Origin: Curvibacter microcysteis
Lineage (GTDB): Bacteria > Pseudomonadota > Gammaproteobacteria > Burkholderiales > Burkholderiaceae_C
DNA length: 64,000 nt
Reading direction: 5' to 3'
Assembly: GCF_028649455.1 (NCBI RefSeq)
Contig: NZ_JAQSIO010000002.1
Coordinates: forward strand, 62,001-126,000
The position numbers and the translations under genes were made by a program. Under the pieces are notes generated by a model. It did not search any database and was not told where the DNA came from. It was given only the letters and a program-made list of their open reading frames with translations. The first letter of the stretch is position 1; every line of letters begins with the position of its first letter. Shown in pieces: positions 23,891 through 32,133 of this stretch.

Positions 23891-24763
23891 TCACTCGGTC
23901 TCAGCGTAGCGCTTGTCGAAGTCCCAGACCTCCTGGAAACCCATGAGCTGGGTCAGCTCGCTGAAGGCCAGCAGGGGCGTGGGCACCTGGGTGGACGAGC
24001 CCTGGTCGCGCAGGGCCTGGTAGACGCTTTTCATGGCGGCCGTGGCGGCCAGCAGCGAGGTGACCGGGAAGATCGCCAGCTTGTAGCCAATGGCCTCCAG
24101 CTCGGCCTGGCTCAGCACGGGGGTGCGGCCCCCTTCGACCATGTTGGCCAGCAGGGGCTGGTCAAAGCTGCGGCCGATCTGGCGCATCTCGTCCACGCTC
24201 TCGGGCGACTCGACAAACAGGATGTCGGCCCCGGCCTTGGCGTAGGCCTCGGCGCGGCGCAGCGCCTCGTCCAGGCCCAGCGCGCTGCGCGCGTCGGTGC
24301 GGGCAATGATCAAAAAGTCTTCGGATCGGCGCGACTCGGCCGCCACCTGGATCTTGCGCACCATGTCCGCCGTGGGGATGACGCGGCGACCCGGCGTGTG
24401 ACCGCATTTTTTGGGGAATTCCTGGTCTTCAAGCTGGATGGCGGCCGCCCCCGCTGCCTCGTAGCCGCGCACCGTGTGGCGCACATTGAGCAGGCCGCCG
24501 TAGCCGGTGTCGCCGTCGGCGATCAGGGGGGTGCGCGCCATGCCCGCCATGGCGGTGACGCGGCCCAGCATGTCCGAATAGGTGGCCAGGCCCGCGTCGG
24601 GCAGGCCGGTCAGCGAGGCCACGCTGCCAAAGCCGGTCATGTACAGCGCGTCAAAGCCAAAGGTGTCGGCCAGGCGCAGCGAGACCATGTCGTGCACGCC
24701 GGGCGCGATCACCAGGCCGGGTTGTTGCAGGCGCTGGCGCAGCTTGGGGGAAGTGGTGCTCAT
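23891..24763 (-). CDS. Isocitrate lyase/PEP mutase superfamily lyase
   Basis: 290 residues, TIM barrel. Metal and catalytic motifs are intact: ADGDTGYGG (82-90, D83 and D85), QLEDQEFPKKCGH (110-122, with E112, D113 and catalytic C120 in the KKCGH loop), and IARTDAR. The cysteine loop indicates a lyase of the 2-methylisocitrate/isocitrate/2,3-dimethylmalate lyase group, not a PEP mutase. Products would be pyruvate or glyoxylate plus a dicarboxylate. No prpC, prpD/acnD or prpF lies next to it, although a PrpR-like activator gene lies upstream, so I leave the substrate open and do not call it prpB. Middle gene of a three-gene minus-strand operon. Confidence 0.87.
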   Translation of the reverse strand: MSTTSPKLRQRLQQPGLVIAPGVHDMVSLRLADTFGFDALYMTGFGSVASLTGLPDAGLATYSDMLGRVTAMAGMARTPLIADGDTGYGGLLNVRHTVRGYEAAGAAAIQLEDQEFPKKCGHTPGRRVIPTADMVRKIQVAAESRRSEDFLIIARTDARSALGLDEALRRAEAYAKAGADILFVESPESVDEMRQIGRSFDQPLLANMVEGGRTPVLSQAELEAIGYKLAIFPVTSLLAATAAMKSVYQALRDQGSSTQVPTPLLAFSELTQLMGFQEVWDFDKRYAETE

Positions 24764-24827
24764 GAGGTTCCTTCAAAGGGGAGGGGGGGGTGTTTTGACG
24801 GGTGTGGTGTGGGGGCAGGCCAGGGCC

Positions 24828-25808
24828 TCACTCGGGCTGGATGCCGCCTTGCTGGGCCACGCGGGCCCACTTGCTTTGCTCCTGCTGCAGGAACTTGGCG
24901 AATTCAGCCGGCGGGGTCAGGACCACTTTGGCGCCCTGGTCGTTCATCTGGCGCTGCAGGGCGGGCTCGCTGGTGACCTTCTTCAGGTCTTCATTGATCT
25001 GGCTGACCAGTTCGGGGCTCAGGCCGGCCGGGCCAAACAGGCCGTACCAGCTCAGGGACTCGACCTGGGGCAGGCCCGCTTCGCGGAAGGTCATGGCGTC
25101 GGGGAAGATGGCCAGGCGCTCGGCCGCCGCCACCCCGATCACACGCAGCTTGCCCGACTGCACATGGGGCAGGGCGGTCAGCACGCTGGTGACGCCCATG
25201 GGCAGGTGGCCGCCAATGATGTCCACCATGATGGGCGCGCCGCCTTTGTAGGGCACACCCTCGGTCTTGAGGCCGCCGGCCTGGCGCATCAGCTCGCCGG
25301 TGAGCCGGGTCTGGCCCTCGGAGTAGCCCACGCCCAGGGGCTCTTTGCGCGCCACGGCCAGCAGCTCGTTCAAGGTTTTGTAAGGCCCCTGGGCCGACAC
25401 CACCAGCACCATGGGCGAGTCGGCCAGTCGGGTGACCGGGGTGAAGGCGCGGCCCGTGTCGTAGGGCAGCGACTTCATCAAGACCGGGTTGATGGCGTGT
25501 GAGCCCACCACCATCAGCAGGCTGTAGCCGTCGGGCGCGGCCTTGGCCACGTAGGCCGAGCCGATCACGCCATTGGCCCCGGTGCGGTTGTCCACCACCA
25601 CCGACACACCCCAGAGCTCGGACAGGCGCTGCGCCACGGTGCGCGCCACGATGTCGGTGCCGCCGCCAGGTGAGTAGGGCACCACGATGGTCACCGGCTT
25701 GTTGCCGGGCCAGCGAGCCGCGTTGCCCTGGGCGTGCAGCAGGGGGCTGGCCAGACCGGCCGCCAGGGCCAGGCCCAGCGCGCGCCGCGTGGGGTGAAAA
25801 ACAGTCAT
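24828..25808 (-). CDS. Bug/TctC solute-binding protein, first gene of the sigma-54 operon
   Basis: 326 residues. Signal peptide RRALGLALAAGLASPLLHAQG, cleavage near residue 27. Ligand loop VVPYSPGGGTDIVARTVAQ and VDNRTGANGVIGSAYVA are complete. It starts 40 bases downstream of a near-consensus sigma-54 promoter (25848-25863, minus strand), so its expression should depend on the PrpR-like activator encoded divergently. It is followed by the lyase gene after 64 bases. A role in uptake or sensing of the lyase substrate, or its precursor, is inferred. Confidence 0.9.
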   Translation of the reverse strand: MTVFHPTRRALGLALAAGLASPLLHAQGNAARWPGNKPVTIVVPYSPGGGTDIVARTVAQRLSELWGVSVVVDNRTGANGVIGSAYVAKAAPDGYSLLMVVGSHAINPVLMKSLPYDTGRAFTPVTRLADSPMVLVVSAQGPYKTLNELLAVARKEPLGVGYSEGQTRLTGELMRQAGGLKTEGVPYKGGAPIMVDIIGGHLPMGVTSVLTALPHVQSGKLRVIGVAAAERLAIFPDAMTFREAGLPQVESLSWYGLFGPAGLSPELVSQINEDLKKVTSEPALQRQMNDQGAKVVLTPPAEFAKFLQQEQSKWARVAQQGGIQPE

Positions 25809-25847
25809 GCTTGTCTCCAGTTTTTGAGGCAGTCCTGCGGGGTGTTT

Positions 25848-25863
25848 TGCAGGCTTTGTGCCA
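25848..25863 (-). promoter_or_regulatory. Sigma-54 (-24/-12) promoter of the Bug-lyase-Bug operon
   Basis: Read on the minus strand: TGGCAC-AAAGC-CTGCA, against the consensus TGGCAC-N5-TTGCW. Only one base differs; the essential GG (-24) and GC (-12) are present with exact spacing. The start point would be near 25837, about 30 bases before the ATG at 25808. Confidence 0.85.
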
Positions 25864-25926
25864 GCGCGGGCTGCGCATCCAAGTCCTTGATTTCAAAGGG
25901 ATGTGACCGTGAGGTGATGCCAAATC

Positions 25927-25974
25927 CATGTTTCACGCAACAATGGATGAAACATGAGTTGTTGCATTTGAAAC
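25927..25974. promoter_or_regulatory. Palindromic upstream activator site for the PrpR-like protein
   Basis: CATGTTTCA (25927-25935) and TGAAACATG (25948-25956) form a perfect 9-bp inverted repeat with a 12-base spacer. A further TGAAAC lies at 25969-25974, 21 bases (two helical turns) from the second arm. GCAACAA/TTGTTGC (25937-25943 and 25959-25965) is a second interleaved repeat. The site is centred about 105 bases upstream of the sigma-54 start, a normal enhancer distance, and 34 bases before the prpR-like ATG, so it could also mediate autoregulation. Confidence 0.7.
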
Positions 25975-25989
25975 GCCTGGAGTCCTGCC

Positions 25990-27894
25990 ATGCCTTTGCC
26001 CCGCCTGTGCTTTTTGAGTTACCGCGAGATCCGCCAGCGCGCCCAGCCCATCGTCGAGGCCTACCTCGACCGCGCCCTGATCGAGGTGGTGGATGGCAGC
26101 TTTGAACAGGCCCTGAGCCTGGCGCGTGAGCGCCTGGCCCGGGGTACGGTGGATGTGTTTGTCAGCGCCGGCTCCAATGCCAGCCTGCTGCGCCGCCATT
26201 TGCAGGCGCCGGTGGCCACCATCCAGCTGGGCGGCTTTGACATCTTGCAGGCCCTGATCGAGGCGCGTGGGCTGAGCCAGCGCGTGGGCATCGTCATGTA
26301 CGGCCAGACCATTCCCGAGCTGGAGTCGGTCAAGGCCTTGCTCAACATCGAGATCCACCAGCATGCCTACCAAACCCCTGACGATGCGCGCGACTGCATG
26401 GCGCGGCTGCGCGAGCACGGGGTGCAGGTGGTGGTGGGCTCCAGCCTGGTGGTGGACCTGGCGCGGCAAGACGGCCTGACGGGCATCCTGGCCTACTCCC
26501 TGGCCAGCATCCGCCAGGGCTTTGAGGACGCGCTGGAGCTGGCCCGCGTGGCCCGCCTGGAGGCCGACCGCTACGCCCAGCTCGACGGCGTGCTGCGCCA
26601 TTTGCAGGACGCGGTGCTGGCGGTGGACCCCGCCGGGCGCATCACGGCGGCCAACCCCGCCATGCTGGCCGTGCTGCAGCGCCCGCAGGCCGCTGTGCTG
26701 GGCCAGGCCCTGGCGCTGCTGTGCCCGGAGCTGTCGCTGGACAGCACCTTGCGCAGCGGGCAAGAGCAGGGCGGCGATGTGCTGCGCCTGGGCGGGCGTG
26801 ACTGGCTGGTGCACCGCACCCCCATCCTGGCGCAAGACGCGGTGGTGGGCGCGGCGCTGACCTTGTACGACGCGCACAGCATCCACGAAGGCGACAACCG
26901 CCTGCGCATGCAGCAGCGGCAAAACCAGCGCGGCGCGCGCTACCGCTTTGCGGACTTGGGCGGTGCCAGCCCGGCCTGGCTGGCCGCGCTGGACGAGGCG
27001 CGCCGCTTTGCCAGCACCGGGCTGAGCGTCTTGCTGCAAGGCGAGACCGGCACCGGCAAAGAGCTGGTGGCCCAGGCCATGCACCACGCCAGCGAGCGCG
27101 CCCACCGGCCTTTTGTGGCGGTCAACTGCTCGGCCTTTGCCGAGGGCCTGCTCGAAAGCGAGTTGTTTGGCCACGAAGAAGGCGCCTTCACCGGCGCGCG
27201 CCGGGGCGGGCGGCGCGGCCTGTTTGAGGCGGCCCACACTGGCACGCTGTTCCTGGATGAGATTGGCGACATGCCCTTGGGCCTGCAGACCCGTCTGCTG
27301 CGCGTGCTGCAGGAGCGCGAGATCCACCGCCTGGGGGCCAGCCACCCGCTGCCCGTGGACGTGCGTGTCATCGCCGCCACCCACCAGCCGCTGGCGCAGC
27401 GGGTGCAGCAAGGCCTGTTCCGCGAAGACCTGTTCTACCGGCTCAACACCTTGTGCCTGAACCTGCCACCGCTGCGCCAGCGCCCGGACGACCTGCTGCC
27501 CCTGGCCCAGCAACTGCTGGCCCAGCGCCTGCGGGCCCTGAAGCTGCCGGCCCAGGCCGCCGAACTGCTGGCGGGCTGGGGCGAGGCCTTGCGCGCCCAC
27601 CCCTGGCCCGGCAATGTGCGCGAGTTGGAAAACGTGATGGACCGGCTGGCCGTCAGCCAACTGCCGCCGCGCCGCACCGTGCCGTGGCCTGAGCAGCTGA
27701 TCCACGCGGCGGGCACCCCGGTGCCGGGGGCTGCCGTGTCGACCGGGGCGGCCCCCTCCGCCCCTCACCCAGACACCCGCCCGGCCCAGCGCGCGGCCGA
27801 GGCGCTGGCGCGCTGCGGCCAGCACCATGGCCGCGCCGCGGAGGCCCTGGGCATCAGCCGATCCACGCTGTGGCGTTGGCTGCGCTCGGCTTGA
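25990..27894 (+). CDS. PrpR-like sigma-54-dependent transcriptional activator
   Basis: 634 residues. Residues about 10-185 match the PrpR N-terminal sensor domain (SYREIRQRAQPIVEAYLDRA and the VDVFVSAGSNASLLR segment). A PAS-like domain follows at about 200-300. The AAA+ domain has Walker A GETGTGKE (351-358), the sigma-54 contact loop GAFTGA (398-403) and Walker B LFLDEIGD (D423, E424). The C-terminus is a Fis-type helix-turn-helix (HHGRAAEALGISRSTLWRWL). PrpR senses 2-methylcitrate in enteric bacteria; here the regulated lyase operon lacks the methylcitrate genes, so the ligand may differ. The gene faces that operon across a 181-bp gap holding the promoter and palindrome. Confidence 0.9.
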   Translation: MPLPRLCFLSYREIRQRAQPIVEAYLDRALIEVVDGSFEQALSLARERLARGTVDVFVSAGSNASLLRRHLQAPVATIQLGGFDILQALIEARGLSQRVGIVMYGQTIPELESVKALLNIEIHQHAYQTPDDARDCMARLREHGVQVVVGSSLVVDLARQDGLTGILAYSLASIRQGFEDALELARVARLEADRYAQLDGVLRHLQDAVLAVDPAGRITAANPAMLAVLQRPQAAVLGQALALLCPELSLDSTLRSGQEQGGDVLRLGGRDWLVHRTPILAQDAVVGAALTLYDAHSIHEGDNRLRMQQRQNQRGARYRFADLGGASPAWLAALDEARRFASTGLSVLLQGETGTGKELVAQAMHHASERAHRPFVAVNCSAFAEGLLESELFGHEEGAFTGARRGGRRGLFEAAHTGTLFLDEIGDMPLGLQTRLLRVLQEREIHRLGASHPLPVDVRVIAATHQPLAQRVQQGLFREDLFYRLNTLCLNLPPLRQRPDDLLPLAQQLLAQRLRALKLPAQAAELLAGWGEALRAHPWPGNVRELENVMDRLAVSQLPPRRTVPWPEQLIHAAGTPVPGAAVSTGAAPSAPHPDTRPAQRAAEALARCGQHHGRAAEALGISRSTLWRWLRSA

Positions 27895-28036
27895 CGCGGT
27901 TGGACGGGGCGGCAAGCCTTGGGCTGGGCGGGCTAAGGCTTCACCTGCCGTTACGCTTTCATGAAAAAAGGCCTGCTGCACGGGGCAACAGGCCTGGGGG
28001 CGGGCAGGGTCACCGGGGCGAAAGGCCCCGGGGGCC

Positions 28037-30181
28037 TCAGGCCTGCTTCAGCGCGTCGGCGGTGATGGGCAGGCGGCGCACGCGTTTGCCGGTCAGGCGG
28101 GCCACGGCGTTGGCAATGGCCGGGCCAATCACGGCGGTGGCGGGCTCGCCGATGCCGCCGGGCTTCTCGGTGCTCTTGACCAGCACGATGTCCACCTTGG
28201 GCGCTTCGTACATGCGCACCGGGGCGAAGGTGTTGTAGTTGGCTTCTTGCACGCGGCCCTTGTCCAGCGTGATCTGGTGCTTGAGCGCGGCGCCCATGCC
28301 AAACACGATGCTGGACTGGATCTGGGCTTCCACCGTGTCGGGGTTGACCATGTGGCCTGGGTCCACGGCCACGGTCACGCGGTGCACGCGCACCTCGCCC
28401 TGGGCGTCCACGCTGACCTCGGCCACCTGGGCCATGTAGGTGTCGTAGCCTTCCATCAGCGCGATGCCGCGCGCGCGGCCCTTGGCCACGGGTTGGTCCC
28501 AGCCGGCTTTTTCAGCGGCCAGTTGCAGCACTTTGGCAAAGCGGGGCTTGCCCTCCAGCAAGGCCAGTCGGTAGCGGTAGGGGTCTTGCCCGGCGGCCAG
28601 GGCCAGCTCGTCGATGAAGCTCTCGTTGGCGAAAGCGTTCATGTTGTGGCTGACGGCGCGCCAGTAGCCCGCGCGCAGGCCGGTGTCGTGGATCACCAGG
28701 TCGTGCTGGGCGTTGGCAATGTTGTAGCCGGCCACCGAGGCTTCGGCCATGAAGGGGTCCAGGGTGTCTTTGGGCAGGCCGAAGGCGCGTTGGGTCACCG
28801 ATTGCGAGGCCACCTTGAAGTGCAGCGCCACTGGCTTGCCGCTGGCGTCCAGACCCGCCTTGAGCTGGTTGACTGCCGCCGGGCGGTAGTAGTCGTGGGC
28901 GAAGTCGTCTTCACGGGTCCAGACCAGCTTCACGGGCTTGTTCACGGCCTTGGAGATTTGCGCGGCCTGCACGATGAAGTCCAGCTCGAGCCGGCGACCA
29001 AAGCCGCCCCCCAGGTAAGTGGTCTTGAGGGTGATGGCCTCGGGCTTGACGCCCAGGGCCGCCGCGACCGCGCCCTGGGCGCCTTGCTGGAACTGGGTGG
29101 GGCCGATCAGCAGCACCTGGTCACCCTGGACATGGGCTGTGAAGTTCATGGGCTCGAGCGGGGCATGGGCCTGCAGGGGCTGCACGTACTCGGCCTCGAC
29201 CACCTTGGCGGCGGTCTTGAAGGCGGCTGCGAGGTCGCCTTGCGGCTTGGTGATCTCGATCACCTTGCCCGACTTGGCCGCTTCGCGCAGGCCGGCAATG
29301 ATGCTGCCGTCGCTGAGCGCGGCCACCGCGCCTTCGTCCCACTGAATGCTGATGGTGTCGCGCGCCTTGCGGGCCCGCCACCAGCTGTCGGCCACCACGG
29401 CCACGCCGTCAGGGATCTGCACCACGTCGATCACGCCTGGCATGCGCTTGGCTTGGCTGGCGTCAAAGCTTTTGACCGTGCCACCAATGACGGGGCACTG
29501 GGCCAGCGCGGCGTACACCATGCCGGGCAGCTTGACGTCGATGCCGAACTCGGCCGTTCCATTGACCTTGGCCGGGGTGTCGAGGCGCTTGGCGCGCTGG
29601 CCGATCAGCACAAAGTCCTTCGGGTCTTTGAGCTGGGGCTTGGCCGGCACAGGCAGCTTGGAGGCCGCCTCGGCCAACTGGCCGTAACTGGCCTTCTTGC
29701 CGCCCGGGCCCGTGACCATGGCTTTGTGGGCCTTGAGTTGGCCGGCGTCCACACCCCATTGGGCAGCCGCCGCAGCAACCAGCATTTCACGCACCTGGGC
29801 GCCGGCCACGCGCAGCTTTTCCCAGCCGTCGCGCACCGAGGTCGAGCCGCCGGTGATTTGCGCGCCCAGCAAGGCGTTGACGTAGACCGCTGCCGGTGGG
29901 GCGGAGGTCACTTTGACCTGGGCCAGGTCGACGTTGAGTTCTTCGGCGATCAGCATCGACATCGAGGTGTAGACGCCCTGGCCCATTTCGGAGCGGGCGG
30001 CCATCAGGGTGATGGTGTTGTCGTCGGCGATGTGCACCCAGGCATTGGGTGTGTGCACGGTACCAGCGGCTTGGGCGCCGCCTTGCAGCAGCGGCAGGCT
30101 GACGCCCAGCATCAGGCCGCCCGAGCTGAGGGCGGTGGATTTCAGAAAGGAACGGCGCGAGGAGGAGGCTGTGTGGGTCAT
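28037..30181 (-). CDS. Molybdopterin-binding subunit, IorB-like aldehyde/isoquinoline oxidoreductase
   Basis: 714 residues from the ATG at 30181 (GGAG site seven bases upstream). The N-terminus is a twin-arginine signal, SSSRRSFLKSTALSSGG, so the folded cofactor enzyme is exported to the periplasm. The xanthine-oxidase-family large subunit pattern is visible: AARSEMGQGVYTSM (Mo-cofactor contact), GGGFGRR near residue 390, the GYWRAVSHNMNAFANESF loop, and a C-terminal GIGEPATAVIGPAIANA segment holding the catalytic glutamate in GIGEP. It is coupled to the 2Fe-2S subunit gene upstream. Substrate unknown: N-heterocycles or aldehydes are both possible. The usual cytochrome c subunit is not encoded here. 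Confidence 0.9.
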   Translation of the reverse strand: MTHTASSSRRSFLKSTALSSGGLMLGVSLPLLQGGAQAAGTVHTPNAWVHIADDNTITLMAARSEMGQGVYTSMSMLIAEELNVDLAQVKVTSAPPAAVYVNALLGAQITGGSTSVRDGWEKLRVAGAQVREMLVAAAAAQWGVDAGQLKAHKAMVTGPGGKKASYGQLAEAASKLPVPAKPQLKDPKDFVLIGQRAKRLDTPAKVNGTAEFGIDVKLPGMVYAALAQCPVIGGTVKSFDASQAKRMPGVIDVVQIPDGVAVVADSWWRARKARDTISIQWDEGAVAALSDGSIIAGLREAAKSGKVIEITKPQGDLAAAFKTAAKVVEAEYVQPLQAHAPLEPMNFTAHVQGDQVLLIGPTQFQQGAQGAVAAALGVKPEAITLKTTYLGGGFGRRLELDFIVQAAQISKAVNKPVKLVWTREDDFAHDYYRPAAVNQLKAGLDASGKPVALHFKVASQSVTQRAFGLPKDTLDPFMAEASVAGYNIANAQHDLVIHDTGLRAGYWRAVSHNMNAFANESFIDELALAAGQDPYRYRLALLEGKPRFAKVLQLAAEKAGWDQPVAKGRARGIALMEGYDTYMAQVAEVSVDAQGEVRVHRVTVAVDPGHMVNPDTVEAQIQSSIVFGMGAALKHQITLDKGRVQEANYNTFAPVRMYEAPKVDIVLVKSTEKPGGIGEPATAVIGPAIANAVARLTGKRVRRLPITADALKQA

Positions 30182-30198
30182 GGTGGGCTCCGTTCGTT

Positions 30199-30666
30199 TC
30201 AGGCCTTGGCACGCATCATGGCGCCGGCGTCCTTGATGGCGGCGCGCATGCGGTTGTAGGTGCCGCAGCGGCACAGGTTGCCGCTCATCGCGGTGTCGAT
30301 GTCGGTGTCGCTGGGGTTGTTGTTCTTGGCCAGCAGGGCGGCCGCGCTCATCAGCTGACCGGACTGGCAGTAGCCGCACTGCGGCACTTCATGCTTGATC
30401 CAGGCCACTTGCAGCGGGTGCTGGCTGGACTTGGACAGGCCTTCGACCGTGGTCACGTTTTTGCCCGCCACGCTGGCCAGCGGGGTCTGGCAGGAGCGCA
30501 CTGGCTGGCCGTTCACATGCACGGTGCAGGCGCCACACAGGGCCGCGCCGCAGCCGAATTTGGTGCCGGTGAGGCCCAGTTCGTCTCGGATCACCCACAG
30601 CAGCGGGGTGTCGGTTTCGGCCTGGGCCGAGGCAGGTTTGCCATTGATTTTGAAGTTGATGCTCAT
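30199..30666 (-). CDS. 2Fe-2S subunit, IorA-like
   Basis: 155 residues, the small electron-transfer subunit of a molybdenum hydroxylase. The first cluster has C39, C44, C47 and C59 ([22 protein letters not shown]), the second has C97, C100, C132 and C134 (CGYCQSGQ and [13 protein letters not shown]). All eight cysteines are present. No signal peptide; the complex is presumably exported by hitchhiking on the twin-arginine signal of the large subunit, whose start codon lies 17 bases downstream. The order small-large is typical of the IorAB type. A 254-bp gap with the divergent cation transporter lies upstream. Confidence 0.92.
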   Translation of the reverse strand: MSINFKINGKPASAQAETDTPLLWVIRDELGLTGTKFGCGAALCGACTVHVNGQPVRSCQTPLASVAGKNVTTVEGLSKSSQHPLQVAWIKHEVPQCGYCQSGQLMSAAALLAKNNNPSDTDIDTAMSGNLCRCGTYNRMRAAIKDAGAMMRAKA

Positions 30667-30920
30667 CGCGCACTCCTGTTGTGCTTTGTTCGAGGGGGTG
30701 GGTGGGCCGAGCTTAGTCAGCGGGGGGCAGGCGGGCAGCGGGAATACCCTTGAGCCTGGGACAGCGCCTCAGCTTTTCTCAAATTGAGACGGCCTGGTGG
30801 CGCTGAGCTACCGTGGGCTGGGTCCCGTTGTCCAATGGGTGACACCCGAAACCGCTAAAGTGCGGGCTGTCAAAGCACCGTTTGCAGGCATGCAGGACGC
30901 GGCACCGCGAAGCCCTCACC

Positions 30921-31907
30921 ATGAATTACCAAGAAAACCCCCAAGACCACGAAGACACCGAATTCAGCCAGGCCGAGCGCGCGGCGGCGGCTTCGCGCAG
31001 CACCTGGGTGAGCGTGGTGGTGAACGTGGTGCTGAGCACGCTGCAGATCATGGTCGGGGTGCTGACCAAATCGCAGGCTTTGGTGGCCGATGGCATTCAC
31101 TCCTTGTCCGACCTGGTGTCCGACGCCGTGGTGCTGCTGGCAGGCCACCACAGCCAAAAAGAGGCCGACGAGAACCACCCTTACGGCCACCACCGTTTTG
31201 AGACCGCCGCTTCGCTGGTGCTGGGCCTGCTGCTGCTGGGCGTGGGCGTGGGCATGCTGTGGTCGGCCGCGCTCAAGTTGGAGGACCACGCCAGCATCCC
31301 GCGCGTGCATGCCAGCGCACTGTGGGTGGCGGGGGCGGCCCTGGTCTGCAAGGAGCTGCTGTTTCGCTACATGCTGAAGGTGGCCAAGCGGGTGCGCTCC
31401 AGCATGCTGGTGGCCAATGCCTGGCATGCGCGCTCGGACGCGGCCTCGTCCCTGGTGGTGGGCATCGGCATCTTGGGCAACTTGGCGGGGTACCCCTTGC
31501 TGGACCCGATCGCAGCCTTGATCGTGGGCTTCATGGTCGCGCGCATGGGCTGGACCTTTGGCTGGGACGCGCTGCACGACCTGATGGACCGCGCGGTGGA
31601 TGAAAAGGAAGTCGAGGCCATTCGCCAGACCCTGCGCGACACCCCGGGCGTGAGCGGCGTGCACGATGTGCGCACCCGCCGCATGGGCGACATGATTGTG
31701 GTGGACGCCCACATCGAGGTGGATGCCCAGCTCACCGTGGAGGCGGGCCACGACATTGCCGTGGCGGCCCAGCAGCGGGTCTTGCAGCACCACCGAGTGC
31801 TGACCCTGATGACCCACGTTGACCCCTGGAAGCGGCCCGACCTGGACCACGCCCCCAGTCCGGTGGAGGCTTCTTTGCCTGCCACCCTGAACCCGCGCCA
31901 GGGTTGA
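30921..31907 (+). CDS. Cation diffusion facilitator family transporter
   Basis: 328 residues from the ATG at 30921. Six transmembrane helices are expected in the first 210 residues. The metal site uses the HSLSD motif (H60, D64) of helix 2 and WHARSDA of helix 5 (H and D four apart), i.e. an H/D pattern close to the FieF/MamB group. The C-terminal cytoplasmic domain (residues 225-310, with DTPGVSGVHDVRTRRMG and VVDAHIEVDAQLTVEAGHDIA) is the dimerising regulatory fold. It exports divalent metals such as Zn, Fe or Co by proton antiport. Divergent from the molybdenum-enzyme genes; no shared role is evident. Confidence 0.9.
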   Translation: MNYQENPQDHEDTEFSQAERAAAASRSTWVSVVVNVVLSTLQIMVGVLTKSQALVADGIHSLSDLVSDAVVLLAGHHSQKEADENHPYGHHRFETAASLVLGLLLLGVGVGMLWSAALKLEDHASIPRVHASALWVAGAALVCKELLFRYMLKVAKRVRSSMLVANAWHARSDAASSLVVGIGILGNLAGYPLLDPIAALIVGFMVARMGWTFGWDALHDLMDRAVDEKEVEAIRQTLRDTPGVSGVHDVRTRRMGDMIVVDAHIEVDAQLTVEAGHDIAVAAQQRVLQHHRVLTLMTHVDPWKRPDLDHAPSPVEASLPATLNPRQG

Positions 31908-32038
31908 ACCTGGGGTTGGCCTGCCGCACAGGGCGGGTGTGATGCGCGTGCTCCGTGAGCTGGCGCACAGACCGGCTTGGCGGCACAGGCGTAACATGCC
32001 GAGCTGGGGTTCAGGCGTGTTTCTTGCCTGTCCCCCGC

Positions 32039-32063
32039 AGGCCCGCCTGGGGCGGGCCTTTTC
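32039..32063 (+). terminator. Rho-independent terminator after the cation transporter
   Basis: AGGCCCGCC (32039-32047) pairs with GGCGGGCCT (32051-32059) around a 3-base loop, followed by TTTTC. It lies 131 bases after the stop codon. Confidence 0.8.
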
Positions 32064-32133
32064 TTACATTTGCAGGGATTTCATGTCATTTTTCACCCTC
32101 GGCCCCCGCCTCGTCCCTGGCAGGGCCTGAGCC

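Noticed and set aside
23891-24763. Naming the lyase gene prpB because a PrpR-like gene is adjacent
   Set aside because: prpC, prpD/acnD and prpF are not next to it and two Bug genes flank it; the substrate cannot be decided from the motifs.
25933-27981. Long minus-strand frame of about 680 codons opposite the PrpR-like gene
   Set aside because: No domain or plausible composition; the plus-strand gene has intact Walker and GAFTGA motifs.
28247-30259. Long plus-strand frame of 670 codons opposite the molybdenum-enzyme gene
   Set aside because: Shadow of the minus-strand gene, which carries all cofactor motifs and a twin-arginine signal.
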